DNA from: Bog-756 sp963769765
GTDB lineage: Bacteria > Actinomycetota > Acidimicrobiia > Acidimicrobiales > RAAP-2
Assembly (NCBI GenBank): GCA_963769765.1
Contig: CAVYNA010000003.1
Location: forward strand, 248,001 to 312,000
Length of the DNA: 64,000 nt
Direction of reading: 5' to 3'
Within the stretch, counting starts at the first letter, position 1. Every line of letters starts with the position of its first letter. The notes beneath the pieces were generated by a model that was given only the letters and a program-made list of their open reading frames with translations, ran no database searches and was not told the DNA's origin. Below, piece after piece: positions 7,637 through 16,208 of this stretch. The translations under genes were made by a program, and so were the position numbers.

Positions 7637-9541
7637 TCAGGTGGCCGGTCCCTTGGCGATCTCCGCCAGGAACTCATCGTTGCTCTTCGTGGTGCGGATC
7701 TTGTCCATCAGGAGCTCGAGGCCGGCGGCGGCACTGCCCTCGTTGGCAAGGGCGTTGAGCACCCGCCGCAGCTTCCACACCTGCTGGAGCTGGGAGCGGT
7801 CGAACAGCAGCTCCTCGTGCCGGGTGGAGCTCGCATTGACGTCGATCGACGGGTACAGCCGCCGCTCCGCAAGCCGCCGGTCGAGCCGCAGCTCCATGTT
7901 TCCGGTGCCCTTGAACTCCTCGAAGATCACCTCGTCCATCTTCGAGCCGGTCTCCACCAGGGCCGTGGCGAGGATCGTGAGCGAGCCGCCCTCCTCGATG
8001 TTCCGGGCCGCGCCGAAGAACTTCTTCGGTGGATAGAGGGCTCCCGAGTCGACGCCACCCGACATGATCCGTCCGGTGGCCGGCTGGGCGAGGTTGTACG
8101 CACGAGCCAGGCGGGTGATGCCGTCGAGGATGATGACGACGTCGCGTCCGGACTCGACAAGGCGCTTCGCCCGCTCGATGGCGAGCTCGGCGACCTGGGT
8201 GTGCTCCTCCGCCGGCCGGTCGAACGTCGAGGCGACGACCTCGCCCTTCACCGAACGACGCATGTCGGTCACCTCTTCGGGACGTTCGTCGACGAGGAGG
8301 ACCATGAGGTGCACGTCGGGGTTGTTGGCCTCGATCGAATGGGCGATGTGCTTCATCACTGTCGTCTTGCCCGCCTTGGGAGGCGACACGATCAGGCCGC
8401 GCTGGCCCTTGCCGATCGGTGAGAGGAGATCGACGATCCGGGTCGTCATGTTCTCCTTCTCGCCGGGCATCTCGAGATGGAGCTTCTCGTCCGGGAAGAG
8501 CGGCGTGAGGTCCTCGAAGCGTGGACGGCTCCTCGCGACCTCCGGGTCGAGCGAGGAGACCGACTCGACCTGCAAGAGCGCGGGGAACTTCTCCGCGCTG
8601 CCCGCAGGCCGGCAGAAACCCTCGATGCTGTCGCCCTTGCGGAGCGCGAGACGCCGGGCCTGACTGATCGAGACATAGACGTCCTTCGACGAAGGCAGGT
8701 ACCCCTCGCAGCGGAGGAATCCGAAGCCCTCGTCACGCAGGTCGAGGAGGCCACGCACCGGGATGAGCTCCCCCTGGTACTGCTGCTCCTGTCCGCTCGA
8801 GCCCTGCAGGTCGCCGTCGCCACCCTGACGCTCGCGACCGCGGCGGCGGCGGTTGCTCCGTCGATTGCCGAGGTCGTCGTTGCCGCTCTGGCCCCGGTTG
8901 CCCTGGTTGCCCTGATTGCCCTGATTGTTGCGGTTGCCCTGGTTGTTGCGGTTGCCCTGCTTGTTGCGGTTTCCCTGATTTCCGCCTCCGAACTGCGCGG
9001 GCTGACGCCCACCTTCTTGCTGGCCGCCACCGTGTTGGGGCTGCTGTCCCCCGCCGTGCTGGCCGGCCTGCTGGGAGTCGGTGTTGATCTCCGGCGTGGT
9101 GCCGCCGACATCACCGTCCGCGCGTTCCGCCGCTCCGAACGCGCCGAGCTCCTCGTCGAGATCGCCCGAGAGGTCGTCGGACACGGCGTCGTCCGCCGGA
9201 CCGAAGGAGTGGACCACCGGCCGGGATCGGGCCTGGGTCGGCGCCGCTCCGTTGGGTGCGCCGTTGGTCGTGGCGGCAGCTTCGCCGCCGAGGGCGTCCG
9301 CGGTCGCGTTCCGACCCGGTCGTCGCCCGGCCTTCGCGCCGGCCGCATCGGCATCGCCGTTCGAGTCCGGCGGGCCACCGGCTCCGACCGGCACGCCCGC
9401 CGCCTTCAGGATGCCGTCGATGATGTCGGCTTTCTTCGTTCTGGTGTTGATCTTGACCGACAGGGCCTGTGCGATCGCCTGGAGCTCATCTCGCTCCTTG
9501 CTTTCCAACACCGAGCGCTCGAGCTGCTGTTCCGCAGTCAT
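7637..9541 (-). CDS. rho: transcription termination factor Rho
   Basis: Hexameric RNA-dependent ATPase/translocase that terminates transcription. It is 634 aa, well over the 420 of E. coli. The N-terminal Rho_N helical domain is about 1-50. Next comes an acidic/Ala-rich disordered part, then an Asn/Gln/Gly-rich insert of about residues 145-235 with NRNNQG and GNQGNQGN repeats and a basic patch. The RNA-binding cold-shock domain (about 250-330) follows, then the ATPase with Walker A SPPKAGKTTVMKHIA. Such inserts are known in actinobacterial Rho and widen RNA binding. ATG 9541 has GAGGAA 5 nt upstream. A promoter is visible at 9751-9779. Confidence 0.96.
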   Translation of the reverse strand: MTAEQQLERSVLESKERDELQAIAQALSVKINTRTKKADIIDGILKAAGVPVGAGGPPDSNGDADAAGAKAGRRPGRNATADALGGEAAATTNGAPNGAAPTQARSRPVVHSFGPADDAVSDDLSGDLDEELGAFGAAERADGDVGGTTPEINTDSQQAGQHGGGQQPQHGGGQQEGGRQPAQFGGGNQGNRNKQGNRNNQGNRNNQGNQGNQGNRGQSGNDDLGNRRSNRRRRGRERQGGDGDLQGSSGQEQQYQGELIPVRGLLDLRDEGFGFLRCEGYLPSSKDVYVSISQARRLALRKGDSIEGFCRPAGSAEKFPALLQVESVSSLDPEVARSRPRFEDLTPLFPDEKLHLEMPGEKENMTTRIVDLLSPIGKGQRGLIVSPPKAGKTTVMKHIAHSIEANNPDVHLMVLLVDERPEEVTDMRRSVKGEVVASTFDRPAEEHTQVAELAIERAKRLVESGRDVVIILDGITRLARAYNLAQPATGRIMSGGVDSGALYPPKKFFGAARNIEEGGSLTILATALVETGSKMDEVIFEEFKGTGNMELRLDRRLAERRLYPSIDVNASSTRHEELLFDRSQLQQVWKLRRVLNALANEGSAAAGLELLMDKIRTTKSNDEFLAEIAKGPAT

Positions 9542-9750
9542 CGGCTTCCTCGCTTCAGCATGTCCTCGTCGGCGGCAGGATGGCCTCCAACCGCCGGGGT
9601 TTCAGGGGTGGGGAGTCAAAGGCCCTGAGATCGCCTCACGCCAGCGACTCCCCCCGACGCCGGGCACGGGCTGGTCGCATCACAAAGGCGAACCAGGAGG
9701 TCCCGCCCACAGGCCCGAACCGGGCGAACTGTGGAGGCGAAGGTGTACCC

Positions 9751-9779
9751 ATAGTACAGGGAGGCGGCAGACCGGGCAA
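9751..9779 (-). promoter_or_regulatory. probable rho promoter
   Basis: Read leftward: TTGCCC (9779-9774), 17-nt spacer, TACTAT (9756-9751). Both boxes and the spacing fit a primary-sigma promoter, and the expected start is near 9745. It separates rho from the upstream argS-lysA-hom-thrC operon. Confidence 0.6.
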
Positions 9780-9837
9780 CAACCCCCACCCTCAGCTGCG
9801 AAAAGGACACACCCAGGACACGTCGGTCGCGGCGCGC

Positions 9838-9857
9838 GGCGCTCTGCGCCGAGCGCC
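9838..9857 (-). terminator. hairpin after thrC
   Basis: GGCGCTC, 6-nt loop, GAGCGCC: a perfect 7-bp GC stem starting 7 nt after the thrC stop codon. There is no T-tract, so it is either a tail-less terminator of the kind proposed for Actinobacteria or an RNA 3'-end stabiliser. Confidence 0.45.
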
Positions 9858-9864
9858 CGCGAAC

Positions 9865-10932
9865 TCAGAGCGAGAGTTGCTCGAGCACGGCACCGAGGTC
9901 GGCGTCGACCACGGTCGGCACCGAGATCTGGCTGATCGCGATGTCGGGGTCCTTCAGGCCGTGCCCGGTCAGGACGCAGACCACCGTCGCGCCGGCGCCG
10001 AGGTCGTCGGGCAGACCGAACTTCACGAGCCCTGCGACCGAGGCGGCGGAAGCGGGCTCGCAGAAGACCGACTCTTCCGCCGCGAGGAAACGGTACGCCT
10101 CGAGGATCTCCTCGTCGGTGACCGCGGCGATGCCCCCGCCCGACTCGGAGGCCGCGGAGGTCGCGCCGTACCAGCTCGCCGGGTTGCCGATCCGGATGGC
10201 CGTCGCCACGGTGTCCGGGTGCTCGACGGGGTGACCCTCGACGATCGGGGCGGCGCCCGCCGCCTGGAAACCGAGCATCCGCGGGAGCCGGGTCGAGCGC
10301 CCCGCCCCTTTGAATTCGAGGTACCCCTTCCAATAGGCCGTGATGTTGCCTGCGTTGCCGACCGGGATGCAGTGCACGTCGGGCGCGTCACCGAGCGCGT
10401 CGATGATCTCGAAGGCACCCGACTTCTGTCCCTCGATGCGGTAGGGATTGATCGAGTTGACCACCGTGACCGGTGCCCGTTCGCCCAACTCCCGCACGAT
10501 GGCGAGCGACTGGTCGAAGTTGCCGCGCACCTGCAGCACCAGTGCGCCGTGCACGAGTGCCTGGGCAAGCTTGCCGAGCGCGATGTGGCCCTCGGGGATC
10601 AGGACCGCGCACGTGAGGCCCGCTCTGGAGGCGAACGCTGCGGCCGACGCCGACGTGTTGCCGGTCGACGCGCACACCACTGCCTTGGCCCCCTGCTCCG
10701 CCGCCTTGGAGATGGCAACCGTCATTCCGCGGTCCTTGAACGACCCCGTCGGGTTCGCACCCTCGACCTTGAGCAGTACGCGTGCCCCCACGCGTGTGGA
10801 GAGACGCGGTGCAGGAAGCAGCGGCGTTCCGCCTTCGAGCAGCGTGACGACCGGGGTGTCCCGCGCCACGGGCAGGAACTCGCGGTACTCCTCGATCACC
10901 CCGCGCCACCCGCGGGCAGCGTCCGCCGTCAC
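9865..10932 (-). CDS. thrC: threonine synthase
   Basis: PLP enzyme that converts O-phosphohomoserine to threonine. The 355-aa form matches the short actinobacterial type. The PLP lysine is K66 in NPTGSFKDRGM, the phosphate-binding ASTGNTSASAAAFASRAG follows, and PVGNAGNI sits near residue 190. GTG 10932 overlaps the hom stop (GTGA). It is the last gene of argS-lysA-hom-thrC. Homoserine kinase (thrB), needed to make its substrate, is not next to it. Confidence 0.94.
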   Translation of the reverse strand: MTADAARGWRGVIEEYREFLPVARDTPVVTLLEGGTPLLPAPRLSTRVGARVLLKVEGANPTGSFKDRGMTVAISKAAEQGAKAVVCASTGNTSASAAAFASRAGLTCAVLIPEGHIALGKLAQALVHGALVLQVRGNFDQSLAIVRELGERAPVTVVNSINPYRIEGQKSGAFEIIDALGDAPDVHCIPVGNAGNITAYWKGYLEFKGAGRSTRLPRMLGFQAAGAAPIVEGHPVEHPDTVATAIRIGNPASWYGATSAASESGGGIAAVTDEEILEAYRFLAAEESVFCEPASAASVAGLVKFGLPDDLGAGATVVCVLTGHGLKDPDIAISQISVPTVVDADLGAVLEQLSL

Positions 10933-12239
10933 TCAGCCCCACCGACGATGCGGATGACGCCACCGACCCGCTGCACGGCGACGAGCGCTTCGAGCTCGTC
11001 CAGGGTCGCGCGGACGTCCCCTTCCCGCGCGACGTGGGTCATGAAGGAGAGGCGCGCCTCGCCGGCGAATCCTTCCTGCTCCATCGAGCGGATCGAGACC
11101 CCGTGGTCGCCGAAGACGGTGGTCACCGCGGCGAGGACGCCGGGACGGTCGGTCACGTCGAGGCTCAGGTAGTAGGCGGTGAGCACCTCGGACTCCGGTA
11201 ACAGGCGCGCCGGCAGTCGCTCGGGGGCCGGTGCCGTCGTGTGGGCGAGGAGGTTGCGGGTGGCGTCGATGAGATCGCCGACGACCGCACTCGCGCTCGG
11301 GAGGCCTCCTGCGCCCCGCCCGTAGAGCATGAGCTCGCCCGCGGCGTCACCTTCGATGAACACCGCGTTGAACGCACCGCGCACGCCCGCCAGCGGGTGC
11401 GAGCTCGGGACCAGCGCAGGATGGACCCGGACGGAGAGGGAGTCGTCACCCGTGCGCTCGACGATGGCGAGGAGTTTCACCACGTAGCCGAGCCGCTCGG
11501 CGAACTCGACATCGGCGGCGCTGAGAGCCGTGATGCCCTCCCGCATGACGTCGGCGCCCGACACGTCGTACCCGAAGGCGACCCCCGCGAGGATCGCGGC
11601 CTTCGCTGCCGCGTCGTACCCTTCGACGTCCGCGGTCGGGTCGCGCTCGGCCAGTCCGAGCGACTGCGCCTCGGCGAGTGCCTCGGCATAGTCCGCTCCC
11701 TGCTCGCTCATCTTGGAGAGGATGAAATTGGTCGTGCCGTTGACGATCCCCATCACGCGCCGGATGCGTTCGCCGGTCAGGGATTCGCGCAGGGCCCGCA
11801 CGAGCGGGATCGCTCCTGCCACCGCGGCCTCGTAGAGCAGGTCGACGCCCCGGGCCTGCGCCAGGCTCCGCAGCTTCACCCCCTCGGGGGATGCGAGCAG
11901 CGCCTTGTTGGCCGTGACCACGGGCTTGCCGGCGTCGAGGGCGGTCCGGACCAGCTGTTCGGCGGGGTCGAGACCTCCGATCAGCTCGACCACGATGTCG
12001 ACCAGCGGATCGGCCGCCAGCGATGCGGCGTCGGTCGTCAGGAGCCCGGTCGGCACGGTCGCCGCCCGGGGCTTCGAAAGATCGGAGACCGCGATGCCGA
12101 CGATCTCGAGGTGTGCGCCGGACTGCACGGCCAGTGCCTCGGCCCGGTCGTGGAGGATCCCGACCAGCGCCTCGCCCACGTTGCCACAGCCGAGCAGGGC
12201 GATCCTCACGGTTCGTTCCGTCGGGGTGGCGACGCTCAC
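10929..12239 (-). CDS. hom: homoserine dehydrogenase
   Basis: Reduces aspartate 4-semialdehyde to homoserine with NAD(P)H, the branch point to Thr and Met. It is 436 aa: NAD-binding Rossmann domain (IALLGCGNVGEALV), catalytic/dimerisation domain (KPVVTANKALLAS; VNGTTNFILSKM), and a C-terminal ACT domain (DRPGVLAAVTTVFGDHGVSI) that usually gives threonine feedback inhibition. It starts 39 bp after lysA and overlaps thrC by 4 bp. Confidence 0.95.
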   Translation of the reverse strand: MSVATPTERTVRIALLGCGNVGEALVGILHDRAEALAVQSGAHLEIVGIAVSDLSKPRAATVPTGLLTTDAASLAADPLVDIVVELIGGLDPAEQLVRTALDAGKPVVTANKALLASPEGVKLRSLAQARGVDLLYEAAVAGAIPLVRALRESLTGERIRRVMGIVNGTTNFILSKMSEQGADYAEALAEAQSLGLAERDPTADVEGYDAAAKAAILAGVAFGYDVSGADVMREGITALSAADVEFAERLGYVVKLLAIVERTGDDSLSVRVHPALVPSSHPLAGVRGAFNAVFIEGDAAGELMLYGRGAGGLPSASAVVGDLIDATRNLLAHTTAPAPERLPARLLPESEVLTAYYLSLDVTDRPGVLAAVTTVFGDHGVSIRSMEQEGFAGEARLSFMTHVAREGDVRATLDELEALVAVQRVGGVIRIVGGAE

Positions 12240-12278
12240 CCGGTCAACCTACAACCTGGCGATGTGCACGGAACGTCC

Positions 12279-13598
12279 TCAGACGTCGAGCCGCACCAGG
12301 TCGTCGAGCGTCTCGCGACGCACGACCAACCGCGAGCGCCCTTCTGCGACGAAGACGACCGGCGGACGGGGCACCTTGTTGTAGTTGGACGCCATCGAGT
12401 GCCCGTACGCCCCGGTCACCGGTGTCGCCAGGACGTCACCGACGACGAGGTCGGCGGGTACGGACCCCTCCGCCACCACGACGTCCCCGGTCTCACAGTG
12501 CTTGCCCACCACCCGCACCGCGAGCGGCCGCGCCGCATTCGCCTCGCGGGGGAGGAACGCCTCGTACCCGCTGCCGTAGAGGACGGGCCTGGGATTGTCG
12601 CTCATCCCGCCGTCGACCGAGAGGTAGGTCCGGTGCCCCGGAACCTCTTTGACGGTCCCGACCTCGTAGAGGGTGATGCCGGCCGCCGCGACGATCGACC
12701 GGCCGGGCTCGGCGGTCACCCGCACGGTCTCGGGGATCCCCGCAGCCGTGCACGCGTCCTTGACCGAGGTGGCCCACTCGACCATCGTCGGTGCCTCCTC
12801 GCCGTTGACGTAGGCGACCCCGAGCCCGCCGCCGACGACGAGCTCGGGGAGACCGAGTGGCGCGACGAACTCGGCCAGCACCTCGATCGCCTGCGCGAAC
12901 GGCTCGGTTGCGAAGACCTGGCTCCCGAGGTGGGCGTGCACGCCGACGAGCTCGAAGGTGTCCTCGGCCTCGTGCGAGGCGAGACGCTTCAGTGCTTCGG
13001 CTGCGGCACCGGACGTGACGCCGAAGCCGAACTTCGAGTCCTCCTGCCCGGTCCGGACGAATTCGTGCGTGTGGACTTCGACCCCGGGCGTGATCCGGGC
13101 GAGGACCTTCGGGCGCGTGCCGGACCGACCGCCCAGTGGGGCATTCGACGGCGGGACCAGCAACCGTTCGAGACGGTCGATCTCGTCGAACGAATCGACG
13201 ACGATCCGGCCGACGCCCACCTCGAGTGCCTTCGCGAGCTCGTGCTCGGACTTGTTGTTGCCGTGGAGCACCAGCCGGTCGGGATCGACGCCTGCAGCCA
13301 GCGCGACGTGGAGCTCGCCACCGGTCGAGACATCGAGGCACATCCCCTCTTCGACTGCGAGCCGTGCCATCGCGACGCAGAGGAACGCTTTCGTGGCGTA
13401 GGCGACACCGTCCCCCCAGGCCTCGACCGCGCCACGGCACGCGGCCCGGAGGTGGGCCTCGTCGTAGACGAAGACCGGCGTCCCGTACTCGAGCGCGAGG
13501 TCGACGAGGTCGACGCCGCCGACCGAGAGCCGTCCGTCGGGCCCGACGGACGAGGTCGCCGGCAGGAGCGCGGGTGAGACCGGATCCGTCGGGCTCAC
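12279..13598 (-). CDS. lysA: diaminopimelate decarboxylase
   Basis: Decarboxylates meso-diaminopimelate to lysine, a PLP fold-III enzyme. It is 439 aa. The Schiff-base lysine is K70 in VAYATKAFLC, HGNNKSEHEL follows, and the active-site cysteine lies in GKHCETGDVV. GTG 13598 is chosen because it overlaps the argS stop as GTGA and gives the usual length. The frame continues upstream only within argS. argS-lysA adjacency is classical in Actinobacteria, where lysine and arginine regulation can be linked. Confidence 0.94.
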   Translation of the reverse strand: MSPTDPVSPALLPATSSVGPDGRLSVGGVDLVDLALEYGTPVFVYDEAHLRAACRGAVEAWGDGVAYATKAFLCVAMARLAVEEGMCLDVSTGGELHVALAAGVDPDRLVLHGNNKSEHELAKALEVGVGRIVVDSFDEIDRLERLLVPPSNAPLGGRSGTRPKVLARITPGVEVHTHEFVRTGQEDSKFGFGVTSGAAAEALKRLASHEAEDTFELVGVHAHLGSQVFATEPFAQAIEVLAEFVAPLGLPELVVGGGLGVAYVNGEEAPTMVEWATSVKDACTAAGIPETVRVTAEPGRSIVAAAGITLYEVGTVKEVPGHRTYLSVDGGMSDNPRPVLYGSGYEAFLPREANAARPLAVRVVGKHCETGDVVVAEGSVPADLVVGDVLATPVTGAYGHSMASNYNKVPRPPVVFVAEGRSRLVVRRETLDDLVRLDV

Positions 13599-15235
13599 AT
13601 CGACTCCGGTGCGGCGACACCGAGCAGCCCTAGGCCGATGCCGAGGCCGATGCGCGCGCCCTCGACCAGCCAGAGACGGGCCTGGCGCAGCTCGGGGTCG
13701 ACCTCCTCGGCCAGGATCGGGCAGTCGTGGTAGAAGCCGTGGAAGCAGGTGGCGAGCTTGCGGACCCAGGTCGTGATCTTGGTCGGTGCGCGGTCGACCG
13801 CCGCCTCGGCCACGACTTCGGGGAGCTCCTCGAGGCATCGGATCACCTCGAGCTCGCGCTCGTGGGTGAGCAGTGCGAGGTCCACGTCGGCTCGGGGGGC
13901 GCGGACCACTCCCCGCTCTGCCGCCTTGCGCGCGACGCCACCGATCCGCGCGCTCGCCATCTGCACGTAGAAGACCGGGTTCTCCACGCTCTGGCGCCGA
14001 ACCGCCGCCAGGTCGAAGGTGGTCGCCTGATCGAGCGAGCTCATGAGGGAGAGGATGCGGGTCGCGTCCGGACCGATGTCCGCGACGAGGTCGTCGAGGG
14101 GGATCGCGTTGCCGGCCCGCTTCCCCATCTTCACCGCTTCGTCGCCGTCGACGAGGGAGACCATCTGGCCGAGCTTGACCTCGAGGCGCGACGGGTCGAC
14201 ACCGAGCGCGCGGACACCTGCCACGAGGCTCGCCACCTGGCCGTGGTGGTCGGCCCCGAAGACGTCGATGACGCGGTCGAAGCCGCGGACGAGGAACTTG
14301 TCGCGGTGGTAGGCGATGTCGCCGGCGAGGTAGGTCGCATCGCCGTTCGACTTGCGCAGGACCCGGTCGCGGTTGTCGCCCAGCTCGGTGGCACGGAACC
14401 AGGTCGCGCCGTCCTCTTCGAAGACGAGACCCTTTTCATCCAGGAGGGCGATCGTCTCGTCGACGGCGCCACTCTCCTCGATCGATGCCTGGCTGTACCA
14501 CTCGTCGAACTCGATGCCGACCGAGGACAGCGTCGAGCGGATGTGGTCGAGGATGCGGTCGGCCGCCCAGCGACCCGCCGCCGTCACGTCGTCCGGACCG
14601 TCGTAGCTGTCGGCGAGCTCGCTCACATATACGCCCTGGTAGCCGCCTTCGGGCACCTCGTCGCCACGGCGCCGCGCGAGCAGGCTCTCGCCGAGCGTGC
14701 GGATCTGACCACCCGTGTCGTTGACGTAGTACTCGCGGCTCACCTGGTGGCCGGCCCGGGCGAGCACCCGGGCCAACGCGTCGCCGTAGCTGCCCCACCA
14801 ACCGTTGCCGACGTGGATCGGCCCGGTCGGGTTGGCCGAGATGAACTCGACCTGCACGCGCATCCCGTGTCCGACGTCCGGGCGGGCATAGCCGTCCTCG
14901 CCTGCGTCGAGCACGTCGGAGAGGGCGTCGTGGAGCCAACCGCTGTCGAGCCGGAAGTTGACGAACCCCGGTCCGGCGATCTCCGTCGAGGTGACATGGA
15001 CCGGTGGGTCGGCGGTCAGCTCTTCGACGAGGGTGGTGGCGAGCGCCCGGGGGTTGGTGCCGACCCTTTTGGCGGTGACCAGGGCGATGTTGGTCGACCA
15101 GTCCCCGTGCTCACGGCGCCCGGGCCGTTCGAGGTGGACCTCCGCGGGATCGACGTCGAGGTCGAGGCCGTCCCGCGACGCGACCTTGGCGAGCGCCGTC
15201 GAGACGGCAGCGGCGAGCTGGTCGCGGATGGGCAC
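13595..15235 (-). CDS. argS: arginyl-tRNA synthetase
   Basis: Class I aminoacyl-tRNA synthetase that charges tRNA-Arg. It is 546 aa. The additional N-terminal domain is present (residues 1-110). The HIGH-equivalent is HVGN in NPTGPIHVGNGWWG, the KMSK-like loop is VKMGKRAGN, and the anticodon-binding DALR domain is C-terminal. It is the first gene of argS-lysA-hom-thrC and is divergent from a tRNA-Arg gene 200 bp away. Confidence 0.95.
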   Translation of the reverse strand: MPIRDQLAAAVSTALAKVASRDGLDLDVDPAEVHLERPGRREHGDWSTNIALVTAKRVGTNPRALATTLVEELTADPPVHVTSTEIAGPGFVNFRLDSGWLHDALSDVLDAGEDGYARPDVGHGMRVQVEFISANPTGPIHVGNGWWGSYGDALARVLARAGHQVSREYYVNDTGGQIRTLGESLLARRRGDEVPEGGYQGVYVSELADSYDGPDDVTAAGRWAADRILDHIRSTLSSVGIEFDEWYSQASIEESGAVDETIALLDEKGLVFEEDGATWFRATELGDNRDRVLRKSNGDATYLAGDIAYHRDKFLVRGFDRVIDVFGADHHGQVASLVAGVRALGVDPSRLEVKLGQMVSLVDGDEAVKMGKRAGNAIPLDDLVADIGPDATRILSLMSSLDQATTFDLAAVRRQSVENPVFYVQMASARIGGVARKAAERGVVRAPRADVDLALLTHERELEVIRCLEELPEVVAEAAVDRAPTKITTWVRKLATCFHGFYHDCPILAEEVDPELRQARLWLVEGARIGLGIGLGLLGVAAPESM

Positions 15236-15438
15236 GATCTGCCGAGGATACGTGGTCAGCGGGCATGGACCGCCCGGCCATCCCAGGTCGTGCGACCGGT
15301 CGGGGTGATCCGGGTGGCCGGGGTCTTCAGGCTCCTTCGACGACGCGGGTCCAACGGGGTCCAGTGGGCGGCAGCACTACAGTTGGGACTTCGGTGAACG
15401 GGACGCCGCCTCTCCGGCGGCACGCTCCCCTCTCACAC

Positions 15439-15513
15439 GCCCTCGTAGCTCAGCGGATAGAGCATCGGCCTCCGGAGCCGTGAGCGCAGGTTCGAGTCCT
15501 GCCGAGGGCGCCA
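15439..15513 (+). tRNA. tRNA-Arg (anticodon CCG)
   Basis: The cloverleaf is clear. The acceptor GCCCTCG (15439-15445) pairs with CGAGGGC (15503-15509), the D arm is GCTC...GAGC, the anticodon loop CTCCGGA has anticodon CCG at 15472-15474, and the T arm is CAGG-TTCGAGT-CCTG. CCA is encoded (15511-15513). The outermost anticodon-stem pair (27-43) is a T-T mismatch; the other four pair. It reads CGG codons. It is the only RNA gene found in the window and sits at the left edge of an accessory region, a typical integration position. Confidence 0.95.
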
Positions 15514-15514
15514 A

Positions 15515-15528
15515 AGAATTCGCAACGG
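15515..15528 (+). repeat. 14-bp direct repeat, left copy (possible attachment site)
   Basis: AGAATTCGCAACGG lies two bases after the tRNA-Arg CCA end. The identical 14-mer occurs at 23892-23905 in the same orientation, enclosing 8.4 kb of accessory genes. The position fits an att core next to a tRNA, but the repeat does not extend into the tRNA itself and no integrase is present. Confidence 0.45.
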
Positions 15529-15591
15529 GCCAGGTACACAGGACCGCCCGCCGTGACCGCAGCGCGGACACCTCCGTGACAAACTGAGCCG

Positions 15592-15990
15592 GTGCGGGTC
15601 GTTCTCGACTTCTCGTGGCGAGACGTCGGTCGTGCTGAAGTCGATTACGACCGGCTCTGCTTCCCCGTGGCTCCAGAGGCTCCAGGCATCTATCGCTTCA
15701 TGTTGAGGGACGGTCTCTACCTTGGAGAGACCGACAGGCTCAACAGGCGCTTCCGGCACTATCGGACACCTGGCCGGTCTCAATCGACGAACATCCGTCT
15801 CAATGCGCACATTCGTGAAGCATTGACTGCAGGTGACACCGTCGAATTGGCAATCATCACAGATGCCCAACTTGCAGTCGACGGTGGTCGTGTGCCGCTG
15901 GACCTGAGTCACAAGGCCGGCAGGGTGTTGATCGAAAGCGCTGCGATCACCGCAGCTCGGGTTGCTGGCGAGTCGCTCTTGAATCTCTAA
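15592..15990 (+). CDS. GIY-YIG domain protein, 132 aa
   Basis: The signature is visible: PGIYRF (GIY at residues 32-34) and GLYLGETDRLNRRFRHYR (YLG at 43-45, followed by the catalytic-type Arg and Tyr/His). GIY-YIG domains cut DNA in UvrC, homing endonucleases and some restriction enzymes. The nuclease core here stands alone, with a C-terminal part ending in ITAARVAGESLLNL. Start is GTG 15592 with no strong ribosome site. It lies directly after tRNA-Arg, in lower-GC sequence than the core genes. Its role is unknown; small stand-alone nucleases of this kind may be mobile-element or defence remnants. Confidence 0.7.
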   Translation: MRVVLDFSWRDVGRAEVDYDRLCFPVAPEAPGIYRFMLRDGLYLGETDRLNRRFRHYRTPGRSQSTNIRLNAHIREALTAGDTVELAIITDAQLAVDGGRVPLDLSHKAGRVLIESAAITAARVAGESLLNL

Positions 15991-16161
15991 TTGCGAGCCT
16001 GGGTCACTCGCCATGGCCGGAACGCGGACACCTGCCTGGTGACCACCGCTTGTCCGCCTGACTCCGGGTCGCCACCCTCCGTGGCTCGCCGCCCACCCGC
16101 TCGGACTTCCATCGCACGAGGTGCAAGCCCGATGATAGAAAAATGTCGGCCCGATCGCCCC

Positions 16162-16188
16162 GGTGGGCACGGTGGGCACGGTGGGCAC
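16162..16188 (+). repeat. 9-bp tandem repeat (GGTGGGCAC x3)
   Basis: Three exact copies lie about 20 nt upstream of the GTG start of the RCC1-repeat gene. It may be slippage-prone and could alter spacing or structure at the translation start. No function is proven. Confidence 0.6.
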
Positions 16189-16208
16189 GGTGGAAAGGTT
16201 GGCGGGAC

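Larger units (their letters stand above)
9542..9864 (-). other. thrC-rho intergenic region: long rho leader, no gene
   Basis: This is where thrB usually sits in Actinobacteria, but no coding sequence is supportable here. Given the promoter at 9751-9779, rho would have a 5' leader of about 200 nt. The leader contains two small candidate frames: an Arg-rich 14-codon one (9680-9636, MRPARARRRGESLA) without a clear ribosome site, and a 7-codon one (MLKRGSR) whose stop overlaps the rho ATG. Long leaders are common for autoregulated rho genes, but control here is inferred only. Confidence 0.5.

Noticed and set aside
15403..15420. GCCGCC-TCTCC-GGCGGC hairpin just before tRNA-Arg
   Set aside because: A 6-bp GC stem is common by chance at this GC content and there is no T-tract or coding gene to terminate on the plus strand.
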